12,469 nucleotides of DNA from NCBI GenBank assembly GCA_003141795.1, contig PLNO01000044.1, positions 1 through 12,469 on the forward strand, in the 5' to 3' direction. This document shows positions 1 to 7,185 of this stretch, one piece after another. Position 1 is the first letter of the stretch. Every line of letters begins with the position of its first letter. This DNA comes from Spirochaetaceae bacterium. Its GTDB lineage: Bacteria; Spirochaetota; Spirochaetia; SZUA-6; Fen-1364. A model generated the notes under the pieces. The model made no database searches, was not told the DNA's origin, and was given only the letters and a program-made list of their open reading frames with translations. The position numbers and the translations under genes were made by a program.

Positions 1-1006
1 GGGCGAGCGTGTACGGGCGGGTGCCCGAAAGCGACACCCTGTCCTCGAGGAGCTTGTTCTCCAGCAGCACGTACGCCCGTGTGAGGGGGTTTTCATACCC
101 GCGGGAGCGCAACCGTATGAAGGTGAACCAGATCCTCTGGCTGAGAGTGCCGAGGATCCTCCCGACCGTCGCGGGGGATTTCATGAAGACCGAAGCGAGC
201 GAATCCCGCGATACCGGCAGGAGGACCGTTTCCCCGGCGCTCACCGCCGTGGCGCTGCGCGGAGCGCTGGAAACAATGGAGAGCTCTCCGAAGATGTCTC
301 CGTCGCGGAGGATGGACAGGAGCATCTCTTCGGGCGGTGAGATCTTCAGGATTTCCACCTTCCCCGATTTGATGATGAAAAGCTCATTGCCCGGCTCGTA
401 TTCGCTGAAGATCATCTGGCCGTCGGGGTAGATCCGACAGAGGCCGCGTTGCGCGGGGGCTTTTTCCGTGCCGGCCTTTTTCTTCAAGCTGACGAGCTTG
501 TCCGCCGCGTCCTTCGCATGAATGCCGCCCGGGAACTGTTTGGCGAATACCTCGAAAGCGTGCACCGCGTGGCCGAGGCGCCCTTTCTCCTGGAGGTACA
601 GGCACTGCGAGAACAGGTGCGCCTCGGCGTCCGCGGCCGTGGATTCCGCGGACCGCGTCGTCACCATGTCGTCGTACGCTCGCAGCTCCTGAGCGAAGTA
701 CGAGATGATCCGTCCGGCGAGCTCGGGATTGGACTGCACCGATTCGAGAAACCTCTCCCTCTCCAGCACGGCGCAGCGGCAATCGGTCCTGGCCGTCGCG
801 GTCTCCATGCGCGGCCGCTTGCTGAGGCTCGAGGTGAAGCCGAAGATGTCGCCGGGGCCGATGGAGGAGCGGAACTGGGGCAACCCCGGTGTGCCGCTGA
901 GCGACACTTCCCCCGTCTCGATGACGTAGACGAGATCGCTGTCCTCGTCGGACTCAATGTAGATAAGGGCACCCTTGTGGAAGGTCTTCGTGCGGGACTC
1001 ACCCAT
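1..1006 (-). CDS. Dual cyclic-nucleotide-binding domain protein, Crp/Fnr-like (C-terminus beyond window)
   Basis: The - strand stays open from an ATG at 1006 to the window edge, giving 335 visible residues. Two cNMP-binding beta-roll domains are readable: domain 1 at about residues 8-105 (GDIFGF at 52-57) and domain 2 at about 190-300 (GDIFGELS, then APRSAT). A helical, TPR-like linker (about 120-180) ends in a Lys-rich stretch. Domain 2 keeps the phosphate-binding-cassette Glu241 and Arg250 expected for cAMP/cGMP contact. Domain 1 has Phe57 where that Glu should be, so it may be degenerate or bind something else. After domain 2 a Crp-like dimerisation helix starts (LSQRIWFTF); a DNA-binding helix-turn-helix would lie outside the window and cannot be confirmed. 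The start is supported by GGAGG (1013-1017) 6 nt upstream. It is a likely nucleotide-responsive regulator, divergent from the phosphoesterase gene. Paired cNMP domains with a linker resemble spirochaete Crp-like proteins (family recall, not a search). Confidence 0.88.
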   Translation of the reverse strand, partial: MGESRTKTFHKGALIYIESDEDSDLVYVIETGEVSLSGTPGLPQFRSSIGPGDIFGFTSSLSKRPRMETATARTDCRCAVLERERFLESVQSNPELAGRIISYFAQELRAYDDMVTTRSAESTAADAEAHLFSQCLYLQEKGRLGHAVHAFEVFAKQFPGGIHAKDAADKLVSLKKKAGTEKAPAQRGLCRIYPDGQMIFSEYEPGNELFIIKSGKVEILKISPPEEMLLSILRDGDIFGELSIVSSAPRSATAVSAGETVLLPVSRDSLASVFMKSPATVGRILGTLSQRIWFTFIRLRSRGYENPLTRAYVLLENKLLEDRVSLSGTRPYTLA

Positions 1007-1023
1007 CTGGGGCCTCCACGGAC

Positions 1024-1052
1024 AGTGTAGGCGCGGGCCGCGTCGCTGTCAA
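1024..1052 (-). promoter_or_regulatory. Sigma70-like promoter of the dual cNMP-binding gene
   Basis: Reading the - strand, a perfect TTGACA (-35, 1052-1047) is followed by 17 nt and TACACT (-10, 1029-1024). The expected start site is near 1017, only about 10 nt before the ATG at 1006, so the leader would barely contain the GGAGG ribosome site. The -35 box overlaps the -35 of the divergent phosphoesterase promoter. Confidence 0.75.
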
Positions 1053-1075
1053 ACGAGCCGCACGAATGCTATAGT
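1046..1075 (+). promoter_or_regulatory. Sigma70-like promoter of the DHH phosphoesterase gene, probably leaderless
   Basis: CTGTCA (1046-1051) lies 18 nt before TATAGT (1070-1075). The ATG at 1084 starts 8 nt after the -10 hexamer, where transcription itself should start, and no Shine-Dalgarno sequence precedes it. The -10 is good; the -35 matches the consensus only partly. Confidence 0.55.
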
Positions 1076-1083
1076 GGATCACC

Positions 1084-2040
1084 ATGAAAAGGTTCGAAGA
1101 GCTGCTGGGCGTCATCGGGCCGAGGCGGCCCGTGTACGTGCAGACCCATGACTTCCCCGATCACGACGCCGTGGCTTCGGCGTTCGGCATGCAGGGTGTG
1201 CTGGCCCTGGCAGGGGTGCCCTCCCGTATCGTGTATGCCGGGGACATCCAGCGGGAATCCCTGCGCCGCATGATACGGGACCTCGGCATCACGATCCTCC
1301 CCGCCGCCGAGGTGGTCATGGGGATCTCCGATCCCATCGTCATCGTCGACGGCTGCAAGGGCAGCAAGAACGTGACCGACCTCCCCGGCGACGAGGTCGC
1401 CGTCATCGACCACCATGACGTGAAGAGCCCCGACGACGTCCCCTTCGTGGACATACGATCCGGGCTCGGCGCCTGCTCGACCCTCATCCACGGCTATTGG
1501 GCCGAGGCGGGTTTCGAGGTGCCGGGAGAGCTCGCCACGGCGCTCATGATCGGGATCAACATGGACACCGCCCTGTTGACGCGCCAGGTCAGCACGGAGG
1601 ACATCCGGGCCTACGCGGAACTGTACACGCGCGCCGACATGCGGCTGGAGAACTCGATCCTCAGGAACTCGATCCAGACGAAGGACCTCCAGTTCTATCG
1701 GCACGCCCTTGCGAACGTGGAGATCGACGACGGGTTCGCTTTCTGCTTCTTTCCCGAGGGCTGCAATCAGAACCTCCTGGGCATCCTGGGGGACTTCTTC
1801 ATCAGCCTCGAGGAGGCGGAGTTCGTCGTGCTGTGCGCCCGCAATTCCGGTGTGATCAACGTCTCCGTGCGCAGCGAGCGGGAGGGCTGGAACGCGTCGC
1901 GAGTCGTACAGGCGGCCCTTCAGGGGATCGGTTTCGGTGGCGGCCACGCCGACATGGCAGGGGGCGTCATCCGCGACCCTAAGGGCGTCGACGGCGTCGC
2001 GCTCCGCACGCGGTTCAAGGAAGCGCTGGCCGCCGCGTAA
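1084..2040 (+). CDS. DHH/DHHA1-family phosphoesterase (NrnA/RecJ-like)
   Basis: 318 residues with the full set of DHH-superfamily motifs: motif I HDFPDHDA (22-29, metal ligands Asp26 and Asp28), Asp89 in IVIVDG, the name-giving DHH triad at 109-111, and Asp161 in the GINMDT block. A C-terminal DHHA1 substrate-binding motif GGGHADMAGG spans 285-294. The family uses Mn2+ to hydrolyse phosphodiesters: nanoRNA/oligoribonucleotides, pAp, or cyclic dinucleotide products (NrnA, GdpP types), or single-stranded DNA (RecJ). The short, two-domain, soluble architecture without membrane or OB-fold segments fits an NrnA-like cytosolic enzyme better than RecJ. The exact substrate cannot be read from the sequence. 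The ATG is the first in frame and has no ribosome-binding site, consistent with a leaderless transcript. Its divergent neighbour senses cyclic nucleotides, so a link to nucleotide turnover is conceivable but unproven. Confidence 0.9.
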   Translation: MKRFEELLGVIGPRRPVYVQTHDFPDHDAVASAFGMQGVLALAGVPSRIVYAGDIQRESLRRMIRDLGITILPAAEVVMGISDPIVIVDGCKGSKNVTDLPGDEVAVIDHHDVKSPDDVPFVDIRSGLGACSTLIHGYWAEAGFEVPGELATALMIGINMDTALLTRQVSTEDIRAYAELYTRADMRLENSILRNSIQTKDLQFYRHALANVEIDDGFAFCFFPEGCNQNLLGILGDFFISLEEAEFVVLCARNSGVINVSVRSEREGWNASRVVQAALQGIGFGGGHADMAGGVIRDPKGVDGVALRTRFKEALAAA

Positions 2041-2176
2041 CCCCGATCCCTACGGTGCCTGCTGGGGCGATTCCAGAGGGAAGGGGACCGTGTCGGGCGG
2101 GGCTGAAACGGCAAGCGCGCGACATCGCATGTACGAATTATATGAGTAAAATAGTCAGATAACAAGGCAGGCCTTT

Positions 2177-2189
2177 GCGCGAATCGCGC
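2177..2189. repeat. Perfect inverted repeat GCGCGA-N-TCGCGC, possible operator
   Basis: Six-base arms flank a single central base. An imperfect relative, GCGCGA-CA-TCGC, sits at 2117-2128, about 60 bp (close to six helical turns) upstream, with an AT-rich stretch between them. The spacing would suit a pair of operator half-loops, but CG-rich palindromes arise easily in such GC-rich DNA. Confidence 0.3.
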
Positions 2190-2212
2190 GTCATCAGCTG
2201 CCGTTGCCGGGA

Positions 2213-2236
2213 CTAACAACAAGTTATTATTCCTTC
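2213..2236 (+). promoter_or_regulatory. Candidate response-regulator binding element, copy 1 (efflux operon)
   Basis: CTAAC-N5-GTTAT-N5-CTTC: three short half-sites at 10-bp intervals (2213, 2223, 2233), with TAAC/GTTA also forming an inverted repeat. Seventeen of 24 ungapped positions from 2214 match the element before the response-regulator gene (from 8531). The middle half-site runs into TATTAT (2225-2230), a plausible -10. CGTTGCCGG lies 3 nt upstream (2202-2210), and the same 9-mer is found upstream of copy 2. Tandem half-sites at one-turn spacing are typical of OmpR-family regulator sites. Confidence 0.5.
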
Positions 2237-2341
2237 CACGATCATTAATTGCACGAGTCCTGGCGATTGGGTAGCTTCGTATCAGTCATACGGGTGAATG
2301 AGAGAATCGGCGTTCAGGGCGAGCAAGGTCAGGAGCAAAGC

Positions 2342-3784
2342 ATGAACATGGTCGGGGTGTTGAAAAAAGTGATTGTAGTGCTTTCTCTCAGTGCCGCCAC
2401 AGGTTTCGCGCAGACGGCTGGCGGCGCAGCCTCTGTTCTTCCCACGGTACCGCTCGAGCAATTGATTGCGGCGGCGCGCGAGGGAAGTCCGAGCCTGAAG
2501 CAGTCGAGCATCACCCTGGACACTGCTCGGGCGGCGCTCGCCGAGGCGATGGCGCAAAACGGGGTCTCACTCGGAGGGACCGGGGATTACTCGCACCAGG
2601 GAAATCTCACCAGCTCGAACGCCGCGTCATCGGCAGGAACTCTGACGTCCGCCGCGGCAAGCGGCAGCGCAGTGAATGGTGAAAACATCAAGGCGGGCCT
2701 TTCCCTCACGGGACCTGCGACTAGCCTGGGTCTCACCGCCCAACACAGTATCACTGAAGGGACGTCGAACGACCAGGTGAGCTCCCTCGTGCTTTCAGGC
2801 AGCCAGACCGTATTCGACGGATATCCGGGGGGGAGAGCGGCGGCAGCCGTGCAGCAGGCAGACACTGTCAGCAAGATCTCTCAGGTTACCTATGATGCAG
2901 CGGTCAAGAGCGCCCTCTACCAGGTCAAACAGGCGTACTACACGCTGCTGGGAGATCAGGATACCGTGGTCCTCCGTCAGGCAATCGCCGAACAGGCCTC
3001 TGAAAATCTCGCCCTGTATCAAGGGCTGTTCACAGCCCAGAAGGCCACGAGGCTGGACGTCCTGCAGGTTCAGGTGACGCTGACCCAGGCACAGCTGGAC
3101 GTTCGCACCGCACAGAATACCGTCGTGACAGATCGGAGGAAGCTGTCCCTGGCAGTCGGATGGCCCCTTGAGAAGGAGTACAGCGTGGCGGACAGTCCGC
3201 TGCCCGATCTTCCGGCCATGGGGGCGCAGGATGCGCTGGACTCGGCTTTCCAGCAAAGGTCGGAGCTCTTGACCCTGGAGCAGGACATCGCCGCCGCAGG
3301 AATCGCACTGTCGCTCCAGCAGAGCCAGGGGATGCCGGTCGTTTCGCTCAAGGCGTCCCTCGGCGTCGGCCAGGACTGGACGGCGAACGTGAACGAGGGT
3401 GCCTTCACGGCGGGTGCCTCCATCGCGCTGCCGCCGATCTTCGACGGTGGACTGCAGAACGCACAGGTACGGCAGGCGGCGAACCAGATCGCCCTCTACA
3501 ACCTGCAGCAGGTGCAACAGCGGCAGAGCATCACGATCGACGTGCAGAACGCGCTGTTCAGCGTGGCTGACACGCGCGACCGCCACGACGTGGCAGGCTT
3601 GAACGTACAGCAGGCGCAGGGACAGTACGATCTTGAAAAGGCGAAGCTCGCGGCCGGCAGCGGAACAACGCTCGACGTGCTGACTGCATTCTCCACGCTG
3701 GCCACGGCGCGGGTGGGCCTCGAGCAGGCCAAGAGCAATTATCTGCTTGCCGTCCTGAATCTCTATACGACCATAGGCGAATAA
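2342..3784 (+). CDS. tolC: TolC-family outer-membrane efflux channel
   Basis: 480 residues, close to E. coli TolC. The N-terminus is a Sec signal peptide: Lys8-Lys9, a hydrophobic core (about 10-22), and likely cleavage after GFA (residue 23). Two outer-membrane-efflux repeats follow (about 38-240 and 250-478), rich in Ala, Gln and heptad-like helices that form the periplasmic tunnel, with beta strands such as GQDWTANVNEGAFTAGASIAL. A Ser/Ala/Asn-rich loop (about residues 83-115) is probably surface-exposed. The ATG at 2342 is chosen because AGGAG (2331-2335) sits 6 nt upstream and the signal peptide begins there; a TTG further upstream in frame (2249) would bury the signal peptide behind about 30 extra residues. 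It is first gene of a tolC-adaptor-ATPase-permease operon, 12 nt before the adaptor. Spirochaetes are known to use TolC-type channels (BesC of Borrelia). Confidence 0.93.
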   Translation: MNMVGVLKKVIVVLSLSAATGFAQTAGGAASVLPTVPLEQLIAAAREGSPSLKQSSITLDTARAALAEAMAQNGVSLGGTGDYSHQGNLTSSNAASSAGTLTSAAASGSAVNGENIKAGLSLTGPATSLGLTAQHSITEGTSNDQVSSLVLSGSQTVFDGYPGGRAAAAVQQADTVSKISQVTYDAAVKSALYQVKQAYYTLLGDQDTVVLRQAIAEQASENLALYQGLFTAQKATRLDVLQVQVTLTQAQLDVRTAQNTVVTDRRKLSLAVGWPLEKEYSVADSPLPDLPAMGAQDALDSAFQQRSELLTLEQDIAAAGIALSLQQSQGMPVVSLKASLGVGQDWTANVNEGAFTAGASIALPPIFDGGLQNAQVRQAANQIALYNLQQVQQRQSITIDVQNALFSVADTRDRHDVAGLNVQQAQGQYDLEKAKLAAGSGTTLDVLTAFSTLATARVGLEQAKSNYLLAVLNLYTTIGE

Positions 3785-3796
3785 AGAGGACATGAA

Positions 3797-5191
3797 ATGA
3801 AGAAACGATCGAAGATCATCGTGATAGTTGCCGCTGCCGTCGTGGTGGCAGTCGGGGCCTTCCTGCTCCTGCGCCCAGCGTTCTCCCCGGCAGAGAGCGT
3901 CCGTTACCTCACCAGACCCGCAGCCTACGCGGATATCGCGGCATCGGTCAGCGAGACGGGAATCGTCAATCCCGTGACGCAGGTCGCGGTGGGCAGCGAG
4001 GTTTCGGGGACGATCAGGACGCTCAATGTCGATTTCAATTCCAAAGTCCGCAAGGGACAGGTCCTGGCCAACCTCGACCCGACGACATACCAGGCGGCGG
4101 TCGATTCCGCGCAGGCTTCCCTCAGGCTTGCCCAGGCGAACGCGGACAGCGCCACGGTGAACGTCGGCAAGATGAAAGCGCAGCTCGATCTGGCGAACCT
4201 GATCGTGCAGAGGGACGAGCCCCTGCTCACGCAGGGCCTGATCAACCAGAACCAGATGGATACCGAACGAACCTCCGCTGAGACCGCCAAGCAGGACTAC
4301 CTCTCCGCGCAGTCCCAGGTCCGCGTCGAGCAGGCGCAGATCGAGGTCGTGAGAGGTCAGCTCAAGCAGGCACAGTACAACCTGTCGAAGACCGTCATCC
4401 TGAGCCCTTTCGACGGGGTCGTCATGGCACGCAATGTCAGCATCGGGCAGACGGTGGCGGCGTCGCTGCAGACACCGACCCTCTTCACCATCGCGACGAA
4501 TCTCACGGACATGCAGGTGGACACGTCCGTGGACGAGGCCGACGTCGGAAGCCTCAGGGAGAAGGAAACAGCCCTGATCACCGTGACGGCCTTTCCGAAC
4601 GTCGTCTTCGCAGGAACGGTGCTTCAGGTGCGGATCAATCCGACGACCGTCCAGAACGTCGTAACCTATGACGCAGTGGTGCAGGTTCATGACACCTCGG
4701 GGCGACTCCTCCCGGGCATGACGGCTCAGGTGACCATCCAGGTGGGGAAGAAGTCACATGTCATAGCCGTGCCCATCGCCGCCGTTCTCTATAGGCCGCT
4801 CGCCGCAGCCGGCGCGACGACGGGCACCGGAGGGGGTGCCGGAGGCACAGGCGGGGGTGGCGGGGGTGGCGGCGGTTTCGGCGCAGGGGTCGTACAGTCC
4901 TCGGGGGGAGCTGCAACGCAGCCGGTGGCAGGCGCCCCGGGCTCCAAGGTCACGATCTGGAAGCTTGTCGCGGGCAAGCCGGTTCCGCAGCAGGTCGTGA
5001 TCGGACTTTCAGACGGCAAGAACCTCGAGATCACCAGCGATAACGTGCACGAGGGGGATCCGATCATCGTCGCACAGCGCCGCGGTGGCGCAAACGGTAC
5101 GTCGACGAGGAGCGTTGGAGCAGCCGGGCAGGGCAACGGTGCCGGGCAGGCAAACGGCGCCGGTGGAAGTGCACCGAGGCAGAGCCCCTGA
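3797..5191 (+). CDS. MacA-like periplasmic adaptor (membrane fusion protein)
   Basis: 464 residues. A single N-terminal membrane anchor (about 7-26, after MKKRSK) precedes a split biotinyl-lipoyl domain: first half around VGSEVSGTIRTL and KVRKGQVLANLDP (about 66-95), second half around LSPFDGVVMARNVSIGQTV (about 204-224). Between them is an Ala/Gln-rich alpha-hairpin that should dock to the TolC tip. Beta-barrel and membrane-proximal domains follow (VPIAAVLYRPL, then WKLVAGKPVPQQVVIGLSDG). A long Gly-rich, probably disordered insertion (about 335-395) separates strands of the membrane-proximal domain, and the C-terminus is another Gly/Asn/Ala-rich tail. The adaptor links the inner-membrane ABC transporter to the channel and stimulates its ATPase in MacAB-type pumps. 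AGAGGA (3786-3791) is the ribosome site. Its stop codon overlaps the ATPase start by one base (TGATG). Confidence 0.92.
   Translation: MKKRSKIIVIVAAAVVVAVGAFLLLRPAFSPAESVRYLTRPAAYADIAASVSETGIVNPVTQVAVGSEVSGTIRTLNVDFNSKVRKGQVLANLDPTTYQAAVDSAQASLRLAQANADSATVNVGKMKAQLDLANLIVQRDEPLLTQGLINQNQMDTERTSAETAKQDYLSAQSQVRVEQAQIEVVRGQLKQAQYNLSKTVILSPFDGVVMARNVSIGQTVAASLQTPTLFTIATNLTDMQVDTSVDEADVGSLREKETALITVTAFPNVVFAGTVLQVRINPTTVQNVVTYDAVVQVHDTSGRLLPGMTAQVTIQVGKKSHVIAVPIAAVLYRPLAAAGATTGTGGGAGGTGGGGGGGGGFGAGVVQSSGGAATQPVAGAPGSKVTIWKLVAGKPVPQQVVIGLSDGKNLEITSDNVHEGDPIIVAQRRGGANGTSTRSVGAAGQGNGAGQANGAGGSAPRQSP
4853..4870 (+). repeat. In-frame 9-bp tandem repeat in the Gly-rich adaptor insertion
   Basis: Two copies of GGGGGTGGC, each coding Gly-Gly-Gly, sit in a G-rich tract with runs of four or more G at 4832-4836, 4853-4857, 4862-4866, 4886-4889 and 4903-4908. 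Gain or loss of a unit keeps the frame and changes only loop length. The tract lies on the mRNA-like strand and could form two- or three-layer quadruplexes. Confidence 0.75.
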
Positions 5192-5906
5192 TGAGTACCG
5201 TCGACGACAAGGGGCCGCTCATCGAAGTACGGGACCTGACGAAGGTCTACGGCGAAGAGCCCTACGCGGTGCATGCGCTCAAGGGCGTGAGCCTCACCGT
5301 CAACCGGGGTGAGTTCGTGGCGATCATGGGACCCTCAGGATCCGGCAAGTCCACGTTCATGCACCTCATGGGGTGCCTGGACCACCCGACCTCGGGCTCC
5401 TACCGGCTCGCCGGCCAGGAGGTGTCCGGCCTCTCGCGCGACCAGCTGGCACTCATACGCGGGCGACAGATCGGTTTCGTCTTTCAGAGCTTCAACCTCC
5501 TCTCCCGGACCAGCGCGCTGGAGAACGTCGAGCTGCCGATGCTGTACGCCGGGGCCACGCGCGAGGCGCGGGACACCCGCTCCCGGGCGATCCTCGAAAA
5601 AGTGGGACTTGCAGATCGCATGGATCACAGGCCGAACGAGCTCTCCGGCGGCCAGCAGCAGCGCGTCGCGATAGGCCGGGCGCTCGCCAACGACGCGCCG
5701 CTCCTCATGGCGGACGAGCCCACGGGCAACCTCGACAGCGCCAGCAGCATAGAGATCATGACCCTGTTCCAGCACCTCAACCGCGACAACGGCATCACCA
5801 TCATCGTCGTGACCCATTCCGACGAGATTTCGGCATGGTGCAGCAGGGTCGTCACGTTTCGCGACGGGCTGATCGTCAGCGACCGCCCTTCGGGGAAGGA
5901 GCCCGC

Positions 5907-5910
<4 letters not shown>
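5191..5910 (+). CDS. MacB-type ABC transporter ATPase subunit
   Basis: 239 residues, a complete nucleotide-binding domain of the MacB/LolD/FtsE group. Visible motifs are Walker A GPSGSGKST (47-55), Q-loop FVFQSFNLL, ABC signature LSGGQQQR, Walker B LLMADEPTGNLD and H-loop VTHSDE. The short A-loop region VYGEEPYAVHALKGVSL is typical of this group. It energises the FtsX-like permease encoded next, as a dimer on the cytoplasmic face. In E. coli MacB the ATPase and permease are fused; here they are separate proteins, as is common outside Proteobacteria. The ATG (5191) shares its A with the adaptor stop codon, and its own stop overlaps the permease start (ATGA), so translational coupling is likely. 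The context with TolC and the adaptor argues for efflux rather than lipoprotein release (LolCDE), which lacks an outer-membrane channel. Confidence 0.93.
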
Positions 5911-7124
<1,214 letters not shown>

Positions 7125-7150
7125 GGAGCGCGCCACAGGCTCCGGTGACG

Positions 7151-7179
7151 TTGACAGAGCCGTGGCGGGACGGCAGAAT
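7151..7179 (+). promoter_or_regulatory. Sigma70-like promoter of the PHP gene, leaderless
   Basis: A perfect TTGACA (7151-7156), a 17-nt spacer and CAGAAT (7174-7179). The ATG at 7186 begins 7 nt after the -10 hexamer, exactly where transcription should begin, and no Shine-Dalgarno sequence precedes it. The PHP gene would therefore be transcribed independently of the pump operon as a leaderless mRNA. Confidence 0.75.
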
Positions 7180-7185
7180 CCGCCC

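Larger units (their letters stand above)
2041..2341. promoter_or_regulatory. Intergenic regulatory region upstream of the efflux operon
   Basis: These 301 bases contain no convincing gene and include the most AT-rich DNA of the window (about 2130-2165 and 2211-2250). They hold GCGCGA-type inverted repeats at 2117-2128 and 2177-2189, a lone TAACAA half-site at 2160-2165, the TAAC/GTTAT element at 2213-2236 with an overlapping TATTAT (2225-2230), and the ribosome site AGGAG at 2331-2335. If TATTAT is the -10, the leader is about 105 nt. An alternative -10, TAAAAT (2147-2152), has no good -35. No terminator with a T-run follows the phosphoesterase gene. Confidence 0.6.

Noticed and set aside
449..1030. 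A 193-codon + strand frame opposite the cNMP-binding gene
   Set aside because: The - strand frame shows two clear cNMP-binding domains with conserved motifs; the + frame has none.
2041..2068. CCCC...GGGG pairing after the phosphoesterase gene as a terminator
   Set aside because: Only four base pairs with a 20-nt loop and no T-run; not a credible terminator.
1920..2222. A 100-codon - strand frame covering the phosphoesterase end and the intergenic region
   Set aside because: It has no ribosome site I could see, no family features, and largely overlaps the conserved GGGH motif region of the phosphoesterase.
2249..2341. A TTG start adding 31 residues to TolC
   Set aside because: It would bury the signal peptide, has no ribosome site, and the ATG at 2342 has AGGAG at proper spacing.
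3792..3800. A minimal start-stop frame ATG-AAA-TGA overlapping the adaptor start
   Set aside because: The adaptor ATG at 3797 has the better ribosome-site spacing and the two-codon frame is probably chance, though it could in theory hold ribosomes briefly.
2795..4690. A 631-codon open frame on the - strand
   Set aside because: Antisense to tolC and the adaptor, with low-complexity Arg/Leu/Asp-rich translation and no recognisable motif.
5373..5906. Upstream extension of the permease frame through the ATPase gene
   Set aside because: The frame is open by chance; the ATG at 5907 has a good ribosome site and a 4-nt overlap with the ATPase stop, and the family begins at that point.
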